Part shown: one piece after another, positions 1 through 7,698 of the stretch | Layout of the letters: the number at the start of each line of letters is the position of its first letter | How positions within the stretch are numbered: the stretch's first letter is position 1 | From: Clostridia bacterium | GTDB lineage: Bacteria; Bacillota_A; Clostridia; Lachnospirales; Lachnospiraceae | NCBI GenBank assembly: GCA_012515365.1 | Contig: JAAYYM010000447.1 | Coordinates: 1 to 12,492, forward strand | Reading direction: 5' to 3' | Length of the DNA stretch: 12,492 nt | Notes under the pieces: model-generated | Database searches by the model: none | What the model was told of the DNA's origin: nothing | The model's input: the letters and a program-made list of their open reading frames with translations, nothing else | Made by a program: the position numbers and the translations under genes

Positions 1-2
1 GG

Positions 3-2252
3 GTTACTTATTCATATATTGAGGAAGGATCTTCTACAGAAAATAAAATCTTAGCTGATTCCGAGATACCGGGTGGAAGTGTTATTTCTAAGAAACTGAT
101 TCATATGTATACGAATCTGATTAATCCGACAAGCGGAACAAAAGAATATATAGAATATGTTGTGGTGTGGGATGCTGTCGAGTCTAGACTCTATTATGAA
201 CAATATACATTAGATGATACCGGTGCACGTACAGGAACGGTTGTTTCTAATGCACGTATGGCTGATTACATCACTTCATTCTCAGCTGATATCACAAGAC
301 TAGAATCAAAACGCATCGTAGGTCTGAATATGATGTTTGAAAAAGGCAGTCAGAATTATTCTTCTGATTACAATATCACGATTAGAAATAAAATTGTAGT
401 AAACGTAGATCCCGGAACGATCGCACCACCAATTGTTGTGGTACTTCCAGAAGCAATAGAAGTACTTCCGGAAGTTGTTGTAGATCCCGGAACCACTTAT
501 GTTTTTACAGCAAATAAAATTGTAAATGGTGCTCCATCACCAGCTACACCGGAGGATGTCAGATGGTATATAGAAAATTCCGGTTCGATCAGTCCCGGAA
601 CGTCCATTGATTCAACGAGTGGAAAATTGACTATTTCAAAGGCAGAGACCTTAGCAGAAATCACAGTACGTGTAGTTTCTAGAAAAAGTGCTGCCATTTA
701 CAATGTTTCAACTGTTAAAGTAAGACGTGTAAAATCAGTAGGTATTGCATTTGAAAAAACGAAGGCGAAAACAGCAGGCACAGGAGCTGACCAGCTAGAA
801 GCAGGAGATGAATTTACATTGACTGCCACAGTTGCAGGCGAGTGGCTCGACGAAGAGCTTACAGCAGGTGTTTCACCTTTCACGAGTGTAGCAGCACTGA
901 AGGAAATTGACTGGGAAAATGAGGGCGACGCTTTTTCCACCTACTGCACATCATCACTTGGTGCAGCGCAGAATATTCTTCTCTGCAAAATGAACGCAAG
1001 CATTCCCAATAATATTCCGATCAAAAAGAAAGCAGTTGCCAGAATATCAAAAACTGCATATCACGAAGAAGTATTTGCTATATGGGAAGGATTAACATAC
1101 TTTAAATCAAGCTTTGTAGTAGAGGAAGACTCACGTAACTTAGAGCGTGGAGGACGTGAGGTATTTAAACTGAATTTTATCGATGGCCCTCGTAATCCGA
1201 ACTACATCTATCTGTATGACATCAATGTATATGAAGAGCAGTTCTCCCCGGAAACAGGTGATCCGCTGCCGGAATATAAAAAACTTACCGGATATCCATC
1301 TTCTGATTTTATTGCTATGGCAGGCGGAGAAACGAACATCGCAATTCAGTTTCCACAGTATTTGAAGCCCTATCACAAATATCGAATTGATATTCAGTGT
1401 TTCGCATTTCCTAAAAAACCGGGTGAAGGTAGAAACACTTACTATTTAGAGTATAACGGTTATAAACGAGAAGAAGCATCAGAAGCCAGTGCAATCGTGT
1501 CGGTTTATTTAGATCACTCTAATCTGATCTTTGATGGTGACCCTAAGATTACAAGGAAGGTATATACACCTAGAGAATTCAGTAGAAATCTAAACAATAA
1601 ATCAGAAAAGATCTATAATTTCTATAATCCTTATATCACGAATATGAGAGATGCACAGGCACAATATGTGACATGGAAGCTTTATCAGTTTACTGGAACT
1701 GATATTAATAAGGCACAGGAAAAGGATTTTAAAGAGTATAACGCGGCGCCGAGCCATATGTTTGATTTAAGTGGAATTCAGGGAAATACCATTAAGCTTG
1801 GTTTTTATAAGAATTCTTGGAATAACAATGTTCCGGACCGATTATATCTGTTGCCTACTGTCAGACTTCAAAACTATACACATACACAGACAGAGAATGC
1901 ATTTTATTACAAATCCTATGTAGAGTTTATCAACCATAACATTACGTTGCCAAAGTACAAAGGAAATGGGTTAAACCTAGCAGAGGAGAAGGCATATTTC
2001 CCATATCCGGGATCAGATGATTTTTCTAAGTTTGTATTTAAAGATAATGGAGTAAGTGGTCAGTCAGAAGTGACAGGTGACTGGGAATGTTCATATAAAT
2101 TCCAGCAGAGGCTAGGTTATAAGATTGTAAGAACCTATGTTTCAAACAATGGAGAAACAGTGGCATCCTATAAATTATTCCTGTATATCAATGGTAATTC
2201 ACTTAAGACCTACACGATCACGGAAGGTGCGACTACTTGGACGGCATTATAG
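3..2252 (+). CDS. Minor-pilin-like protein with a large Ig-like C-terminal extension (5' end outside window)
   Basis: The frame is open from base 3 and the ATG at 105 has no ribosome site, so the true start lies upstream; 749 residues are visible. Counting from base 3, residues 1-130 resemble the C-terminal half of a PulJ/PilW-type minor pilin: the run MADYITSFSADI (86-97), a hydrophobic strand, then a strand beginning RNKIVV (about 128). This pattern is recalled from clostridial prepilin-type proteins, and the diagnostic N-terminal methylation helix is not in view. Residues ~140-245 look like a Big-type Ig domain and ~242-366 like a second, with an EIDW motif and two cysteines. The remaining ~380 residues are beta-rich, tyrosine- and asparagine-rich and unassigned. 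Typical minor pilins have 150-250 residues, so this one carries a very large passenger. No C-terminal anchor or LPXTG is seen. Expected location is the envelope or a pilus. It could instead be an unrelated Ig-rich surface protein. Confidence 0.72.
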   Translation, partial: VTYSYIEEGSSTENKILADSEIPGGSVISKKLIHMYTNLINPTSGTKEYIEYVVVWDAVESRLYYEQYTLDDTGARTGTVVSNARMADYITSFSADITRLESKRIVGLNMMFEKGSQNYSSDYNITIRNKIVVNVDPGTIAPPIVVVLPEAIEVLPEVVVDPGTTYVFTANKIVNGAPSPATPEDVRWYIENSGSISPGTSIDSTSGKLTISKAETLAEITVRVVSRKSAAIYNVSTVKVRRVKSVGIAFEKTKAKTAGTGADQLEAGDEFTLTATVAGEWLDEELTAGVSPFTSVAALKEIDWENEGDAFSTYCTSSLGAAQNILLCKMNASIPNNIPIKKKAVARISKTAYHEEVFAIWEGLTYFKSSFVVEEDSRNLERGGREVFKLNFIDGPRNPNYIYLYDINVYEEQFSPETGDPLPEYKKLTGYPSSDFIAMAGGETNIAIQFPQYLKPYHKYRIDIQCFAFPKKPGEGRNTYYLEYNGYKREEASEASAIVSVYLDHSNLIFDGDPKITRKVYTPREFSRNLNNKSEKIYNFYNPYITNMRDAQAQYVTWKLYQFTGTDINKAQEKDFKEYNAAPSHMFDLSGIQGNTIKLGFYKNSWNNNVPDRLYLLPTVRLQNYTHTQTENAFYYKSYVEFINHNITLPKYKGNGLNLAEEKAYFPYPGSDDFSKFVFKDNGVSGQSEVTGDWECSYKFQQRLGYKIVRTYVSNNGETVASYKLFLYINGNSLKTYTITEGATTWTAL

Positions 2253-2266
2253 CATTATATTTAATT

Positions 2267-2274
2267 AAAGGAGG
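2267..2274 (+). promoter_or_regulatory. Ribosome binding site of the 1800-residue protein
   Basis: AAAGGAGG sits 8 nt before the ATG at 2283, a near-perfect Shine-Dalgarno that fixes this start. Only 30 bp separate it from the upstream stop at 2252, with no promoter-like pair or hairpin between them, so the two genes are probably co-transcribed. Confidence 0.85.
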
Positions 2275-2282
2275 CATAGTAA

Positions 2283-5200
2283 ATGCGTAAACTGAATAAA
2301 AAGACTGTTTGGATGGTGACAGCAGGTCTTATGGCAATCGTAATGATATGTCTCATGGTATTAATAAATGTAAAAGATGCATCTGCAAAAGATACATTGA
2401 CCGGTATCAAGAGGATCATTGAAGCTAATACAAAAAATAATCCATATACCATACTTGAAATTGTTCCTGATACTGCAAGTGCACAGGTAGATGATGGTGT
2501 TTTAGTATCCGGAAACAAGGTAGAACAGTCAATGGGTAATATCGGACTGTATGTAGGCGGACAAGAGCCTGTCAAACTTGACACAGAATTGGTTAAGTAT
2601 GCCGGTAGGGCACAAAGAGAGGCATTTATCAGAAGACTTTATAATGAAGGAGATGCTTCAGGCGTATATGCACCTATTACATCGACCTCAGCAAACGGTC
2701 TTGTAAGACCGCTTACTTATGAAACATACACTGAACTGTATGAAAGTGAAGAGACTGATGAAGTCTGGGAACTTCTTCAAAAGTCAGGTGTTGTTAAAAT
2801 GATCGATCATGAAGCAGTATCAGATAATCATATTGATCAGTTGACGAAGGTAGCGATGGATAAAACCGAATATGATGCAAGTGTCGGATTTACCGGTGAT
2901 TTTGTACGTACCTATCAGCCTTCAGAATCCGGAGAAGCAGATCCTGCAGTGGATTTCTTTGCAAATGACAGTTATTCTGCATTCTCACATTCAGTGGACA
3001 AAAAAGGTGATTTTGAACCAGGATTCTTGAATTCTGCAATTGTTTCAGAACCGGAGTATTATGCGACATTCCGTGCACTGCCTCATTATGATGACACTGA
3101 TACAAGAGTCGGTCAGAAATTTGGATATATACCGAAGACAGCAACAGCTGTTCATATCGGTGATACATGGAATGACTCTTATCTGCATAGAGCAGTTTAT
3201 GTTTATGTAGCTGATTTAGATGAGTATCATTATGTCGGATATGCGCAGAAAACAGATGATAACAAAGTAAAAATTGTAGATGATAATGGTGTAGATGTTG
3301 ATCCAAACACAATTACAGTTTCTGGAAATGAAGTTGTATCAGGAAATGAAGTTGTATCTGGAAATGATGTATCCGATCAAAACACGCCTTCAGAACCAAG
3401 ACCTGTAAGGGCGGTACCGGCAGAACAGGATCCGGGAAATGGCAATCAGGATGGAAACGATGAAGCTGTAGAACCGAAGCAGCCAGGCGAACAGACACCT
3501 AAGACTGAGGATCCAAAGCCTAGTAAAGTGGATATGAGAAATCATACTATGAACTCTTCGGATTCAGCGAACATTAATCAGGCAACATCAAATACAGAAC
3601 ATACAGAAAAGCCAGAGGCAACCGTATCAGAAGATGAAGTACCGAAGAATCCGAATGACCCGGGAACAGGTGATCCAGGTACAAATGATCCAGGAGCAAA
3701 TGACCCAGGAACGGATGACCCAGGAACGGATGACCCAGGTACAAATGACCCAGGTACAAATGACCCAGGAACGGATGATCCAGGAACGGATGACCCAGGT
3801 ACAAATGATCCGGGAGCAAATGATCCAGGTACAGATGACTCAGGAACGAATCCGTCTCCAAGTCAGCCAACGACTTCAGAAAATGGGATTATATCAGAAA
3901 ATGAGATTCCTCAAGCGGAAGAACCTGTAACAGTACCAGAAGGCGAATTTGCATTTGTACATTTTGTTTATACCGATGTAGAGGTAGAAGGTGTTCATGT
4001 ATACTATCAAGTAGATAGTTTTAGTAAATTATTAAGTGGTAAAGAATATTCGATTGATCCCAAAAGACCGTTGGTACCAAATCAGATCGGTACCGGTGGT
4101 GTGATGACAAATGAAGGCTACGAGCAGGCACATCCGGAACATTTTGTATATCATTTTGACAGAGGACAGGCTCTTTATACCTTGAGTCATATGGATACGA
4201 ATTTGAACAGCACTTATGTTTCCGGTATGAGAATCTATTTTACGGGTGGCTTCACCAATAATGAATGGTTTAAAAAGCAGGTGTTTGACCGTGATGCGGG
4301 TGCACAGTGCAACAGTATGCATATCAAAATTAAAACCATGAAAGCCAATGAAGTAACGAAAGCAGATATTGTTTCGGCTAAATTTATCTATATCGCTAAT
4401 CCGGATCAAGAATGGCTTCCGTATGGTGCTGATTCTACATACACAAAATATGGTAAAAAAGACGACAAGGATAAGGTGCATGATTTATATGCAAATTATG
4501 CCATGACGATTGTTAATAAGGCAGTGAATTCCAAGACTCCGATCTTGGTTGACCATACGTTATTAGAGTCAACAGATGCAGATGTAAAGGATAGTGTTGT
4601 ATATAATCTTGCAAGAACATTATTATCTAAGAATCTGGCAGCATTCTATACGGCAAATTCTTCTGTTACAAATGAAGCTAAGTTAAAAGAAGCATTTAAA
4701 AATGTTGCCGGTGTACCGGAAACAAAGCATTTTGTAAAAGAAAATATTTACAGCTATGATATGAAGCAGTCTGATATCTCAGTTGGAAGTGCAGAAGATT
4801 CCCTAGATCTTGTAAATAATTATTTTAGCAAAGGATTTTCAGCAGATGTTGTTACAGATCGATTTAAGGAAGTAAGAACAGATATTGAAAATGAGAATTT
4901 ATATCGTCAGGCAGATGGAAATCAGCCGCCGCTTCCATTAACAGTTTCAGAAGCAACGACGATTCGTTATATCATAAATTTTGCACAAAAGAGAACACAG
5001 ATTGAAAAGGATGTAGTGCGTATTCTAGAGTTGCAGCCATGTGCATCTTATGATCTGACCTATGAAAATCTGAAAGAATCAGGTACAGATGAAGTAACGG
5101 GACATCTCTATTATAAGAGAACCGAGAATATCGATACGAAAGAAAAGAATCTCTTGGTCACCAAGGGAACCAGTATCGAAGTGGTTCAGATGACAACATC

Positions 5201-7685
5201 AGAATTCATTGGAAAAATCGAAGATCTGAATGCCGAATATGATTTAGTCTATATTGGTCTCAATACGGCAAAGATGAATCGCGATGGAAACAGAAACACA
5301 GTTTATAATGACGCAAGTATGAATGGGCTGATTTATACGAATGTGGGTGATTATGCAAATGCCAGATCAGTTATGGGTGGTCTGTTAGACACGGATTATG
5401 TGGCACAAAACAGGAATAACAGGCTGGTTAGTAATGTAGGCGGTAATGTAGGAAGATACCGCTACTCAGGAAATGATATTACAGAACAAAAACGAAAAGC
5501 ACTTGAAAACTTTATCGATGCCGGTTATCCAATTTTATTAGAAAATAATATTTTGAATCTGGTAGGTGGTGTCAGAAGACCTAATGAGGCTGTTTTAGAT
5601 AATTCTTCCTATATGTATGAACTTATGGATCATTTAAAGGAAAAGACCAATGTATTTAGCAGAAGTCAGGCTTCAGAAGAATTATTCAGCTGGTATCTGC
5701 AGCTGTCAAAACCGAAAATGAATCTAAGCGGAATCGCAGCAAGTGCGCAGACACAAAATGTTGCTTTATCAAAAGCAGATGATGGATACTATTATCTGAA
5801 TTATGAATTTACACTGACAAACTCGGGTGCTGCGGATGCAGATGCAGTATTTGACTGTCAGCTATATGTAGATATTAATGCAGATGGTAAATTCTCCAGA
5901 ACGAAGGAGAGAGTAAAGGATATTGTCATCAATGACAGTGCCGGAGTCAGACAGGATGCAGACGGATCAGGCAAATTCTCTTTGAAGCCAAACAAGGCTT
6001 ACTATGTGAAAAAGGCAGTATCTGATCAGTATACAGGTGTAATACCGTGGAAGCTGGAAGTGTCACAGCGTACGAATGAAGCAAGAAGAGCCAATAAGAG
6101 TGGTTTCTACTTTATACAGAGAGAGAATAAAGAAGAATTAAGTATTCTGCAGATTAACAGTTCCTCTAATGCAAATCTGAATTTGCAGGCTTCTATGTTA
6201 AAAGCAGATTCACTGTTCAGAAAATATATTACACAGCTCAATAACTTTGAGGTTACTTTTACGACGATTAATTCTAATGAGTATTATGAAGTGGGTGACG
6301 GTGACATAGTTGACATGGGCTACAAAGAATATCTGGATCAGTATGATATGCTGGTTTTAGGCTTCGGAGACTGTTATCAGGAAGCAGACAATCGCTATGG
6401 AGCAATGGCAGCGATCGCTGACTATATTAAATCAGGTCGAAGTGTTTTGTTCACGCATGACACGACATCCTTTGTTAATGTTTCACCGCAGAGCAAATGG
6501 CAGGATGGTAACGGTGTTACCTATTGGGGCTATAGTTTTAACACCCTGATTCGAAATCTGGTAGGACTGGATCGTTATGGTGTTTTATCAAATGATGCGC
6601 TGCGTACAGGAAAACCGCATACGAATACAGAAGGAATCTGGAATAGGCTGGTTGATAAAGCACAGAACGGTGAGAAAGAAGTGGCATATAAGCCAAAATC
6701 AAACCGTACCGAAACTGTAGCGGAAACACAGGGATTCACTTATGGTACAATTAATACTTATTTTAGAGGGCGTGGATATAAAAATCTGGCCAATATCTCA
6801 TCGGAGTCGCAGCTTGATAATCAGGAAGTTGTAAAGGTGAATACCGGTCAGATCACACATTATCCATATGTGTTAGAGGATACATTCCGAGTAAGCAAAA
6901 CGCATAACCAGTATTATCAGATCGATTTAGAGCCTGATGAGGATAAGGATGGAGAAAGTGATATCGTTGTATGGTATACGATCAGTGATCCGTCTAAGAC
7001 AGGTGGAACTTATGATATGTATGCGATGTCTCCACAGGATGTCAGAAATAACTACTACATCTTTAACAAGGGAAATGTAACATATTCAGGTGTAGGACAC
7101 AGTGGTATCGATAAGCCGGGAAATGATAATGAAGTTAAGCTGTTTGTCAATACAATGATAGCTGCATATAAAGCTGGGCTTCGTGCACCTAAGGTTACGA
7201 TTTTAGATAATAAGGATTATAACTCAAGAGCAATTAAGAATATCTACTTATCTTATGATAAACTCCTTGAGGATTATGAACCGGTTACGACCGGACTGCT
7301 TGATCAGACTGAAACCGTATTCTTTACTGCTGATAATGTCAGTCTTGTAGAAGGTGAGCAAGTGCTCAGTGTAAAATACTACTATGAGAATGATGCAGGA
7401 GCTGATACACTTGTAGTGAAGGACACGGATGTCAAGGTTACAGAAATCACAGGTACATGTCCATTGCTTGATGCAACGACGAATGAAGCTGCTGATGTGA
7501 ATAACATTATCGGAAGTAAGGTATATAAATTTTCAGTACCTTCTGCAATCTTGTTGCCGGGCAAGAATTCAGTAAAGATTTATGTTTCTGTTACTGCAGT
7601 ACTTGAGACCAATGGTAAAAGGCAGACCATGACAGGTATGAATGATGTTGCACTTGTAAGAACACAAATGTTTAATTTAGATTAG
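2283..7685 (+). CDS. Giant exported DUF5057-like protein with three GATase-like modules and a repeat linker
   Basis: 1800 residues. The N-terminus is basic (MRKLNKK), then a hydrophobic helix (9-28) and an ASA-K site (33-36), consistent with a signal peptide or a membrane anchor. The motifs ILEIVPD (57-63) and IGLYVGGQEP (~86-95), and the later SVLFTHDTTSF, match what I recall of DUF5057, a Clostridia family of unknown function. Residues ~345-550 are a Pro/Asp/Asn/Gly linker with tandem repeats. Beyond it are three stretches that look like the second half of a Rossmann/class I amidotransferase-like fold: AKFIYIA to TPILVDH (699-758), YDLVYIG to YPILLEN (986-1088) and YDMLVLG to SVLFTHD (1354-1393). 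Two preceding beta strands, ILELQP (914) and ILQINS (1288), echo ILEIVPD. No Cys-His-Glu triad is evident, so binding or scaffolding is more likely than catalysis. Acidic Ca-type loops occur at 1197-1209 and 1552-1560. No sorting signal is seen at the C-terminus. Function is unknown. Confidence 0.8.
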   Translation: MRKLNKKTVWMVTAGLMAIVMICLMVLINVKDASAKDTLTGIKRIIEANTKNNPYTILEIVPDTASAQVDDGVLVSGNKVEQSMGNIGLYVGGQEPVKLDTELVKYAGRAQREAFIRRLYNEGDASGVYAPITSTSANGLVRPLTYETYTELYESEETDEVWELLQKSGVVKMIDHEAVSDNHIDQLTKVAMDKTEYDASVGFTGDFVRTYQPSESGEADPAVDFFANDSYSAFSHSVDKKGDFEPGFLNSAIVSEPEYYATFRALPHYDDTDTRVGQKFGYIPKTATAVHIGDTWNDSYLHRAVYVYVADLDEYHYVGYAQKTDDNKVKIVDDNGVDVDPNTITVSGNEVVSGNEVVSGNDVSDQNTPSEPRPVRAVPAEQDPGNGNQDGNDEAVEPKQPGEQTPKTEDPKPSKVDMRNHTMNSSDSANINQATSNTEHTEKPEATVSEDEVPKNPNDPGTGDPGTNDPGANDPGTDDPGTDDPGTNDPGTNDPGTDDPGTDDPGTNDPGANDPGTDDSGTNPSPSQPTTSENGIISENEIPQAEEPVTVPEGEFAFVHFVYTDVEVEGVHVYYQVDSFSKLLSGKEYSIDPKRPLVPNQIGTGGVMTNEGYEQAHPEHFVYHFDRGQALYTLSHMDTNLNSTYVSGMRIYFTGGFTNNEWFKKQVFDRDAGAQCNSMHIKIKTMKANEVTKADIVSAKFIYIANPDQEWLPYGADSTYTKYGKKDDKDKVHDLYANYAMTIVNKAVNSKTPILVDHTLLESTDADVKDSVVYNLARTLLSKNLAAFYTANSSVTNEAKLKEAFKNVAGVPETKHFVKENIYSYDMKQSDISVGSAEDSLDLVNNYFSKGFSADVVTDRFKEVRTDIENENLYRQADGNQPPLPLTVSEATTIRYIINFAQKRTQIEKDVVRILELQPCASYDLTYENLKESGTDEVTGHLYYKRTENIDTKEKNLLVTKGTSIEVVQMTTSEFIGKIEDLNAEYDLVYIGLNTAKMNRDGNRNTVYNDASMNGLIYTNVGDYANARSVMGGLLDTDYVAQNRNNRLVSNVGGNVGRYRYSGNDITEQKRKALENFIDAGYPILLENNILNLVGGVRRPNEAVLDNSSYMYELMDHLKEKTNVFSRSQASEELFSWYLQLSKPKMNLSGIAASAQTQNVALSKADDGYYYLNYEFTLTNSGAADADAVFDCQLYVDINADGKFSRTKERVKDIVINDSAGVRQDADGSGKFSLKPNKAYYVKKAVSDQYTGVIPWKLEVSQRTNEARRANKSGFYFIQRENKEELSILQINSSSNANLNLQASMLKADSLFRKYITQLNNFEVTFTTINSNEYYEVGDGDIVDMGYKEYLDQYDMLVLGFGDCYQEADNRYGAMAAIADYIKSGRSVLFTHDTTSFVNVSPQSKWQDGNGVTYWGYSFNTLIRNLVGLDRYGVLSNDALRTGKPHTNTEGIWNRLVDKAQNGEKEVAYKPKSNRTETVAETQGFTYGTINTYFRGRGYKNLANISSESQLDNQEVVKVNTGQITHYPYVLEDTFRVSKTHNQYYQIDLEPDEDKDGESDIVVWYTISDPSKTGGTYDMYAMSPQDVRNNYYIFNKGNVTYSGVGHSGIDKPGNDNEVKLFVNTMIAAYKAGLRAPKVTILDNKDYNSRAIKNIYLSYDKLLEDYEPVTTGLLDQTETVFFTADNVSLVEGEQVLSVKYYYENDAGADTLVVKDTDVKVTEITGTCPLLDATTNEAADVNNIIGSKVYKFSVPSAILLPGKNSVKIYVSVTAVLETNGKRQTMTGMNDVALVRTQMFNLD
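3321..3371 (+). repeat. 18-bp in-frame tandem repeat encoding VSGNEV units
   Basis: Two full copies (3321-3338 and 3339-3356) and a partial third (3357-3371) of an 18-bp unit encode SGNEVV, SGNEVV and SGNDV. Copies differ only at third positions and at the last Glu/Asp. The unit length is a multiple of three, so copy number can change without breaking the frame. It opens the low-complexity linker of the giant protein. Confidence 0.9.
3654..3848 (+). repeat. 15-bp tandem repeat, 13 units of (N/D/G)DPG(T/A)
   Basis: Thirteen contiguous 15-bp units encode the pentapeptide [N/D/G]-D-P-G-[T/A]; the last unit has Ser in place of Pro. Sequence varies at third positions (gac/gat, cca/ccg, gga/ggt, aca/acg) and at the first residue. 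There is a higher-order 60-bp period: 3699-3743 matches 3759-3803 at 44 of 45 bases, suggesting recent duplication of a multi-unit block. The encoded segment should be an acidic, extended, flexible spacer. Length variation between strains by slippage is expected and would stay in frame. Confidence 0.95.
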
Positions 7686-7690
7686 TGAGG
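7685..7690 (+). promoter_or_regulatory. Weak Shine-Dalgarno for the TPR-like gene
   Basis: GTGAGG overlaps the last base of the upstream stop codon and lies 8 nt before the ATG at 7699. It is weaker than the sites of the other two starts in the window. With only 13 bp between the genes, translational coupling to the giant upstream gene is likely. Confidence 0.55.
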
Positions 7691-7698
7691 CTGATTGC

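Noticed and set aside
105..2252. ATG at 105 as the true start of the first gene
   Set aside because: The frame is open to base 3, there is no ribosome site before 105, and the residues before it read as continuous pilin-like sequence. The gene starts outside the window.
2283..2390. Lipoprotein signal at Cys23 of the giant protein
   Set aside because: The residue before Cys is Ile, not Gly/Ala/Ser, and the Cys is in the middle of the hydrophobic core. An ASA-K site at 33-36 fits a standard signal peptide better.
3654..3848. Tandem array as a possible CRISPR
   Set aside because: The 15-bp units are contiguous with no spacers and encode a periodic peptide in the frame of the giant gene.
3574..3930. 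Long open frames of about 98 codons in other frames across the DPGT array, on both strands
   Set aside because: A 15-bp repeat without stops is open in several frames by construction. The products are monotonous (QVQMTQE-like or LGHPFLGH-like) and lack start signals.
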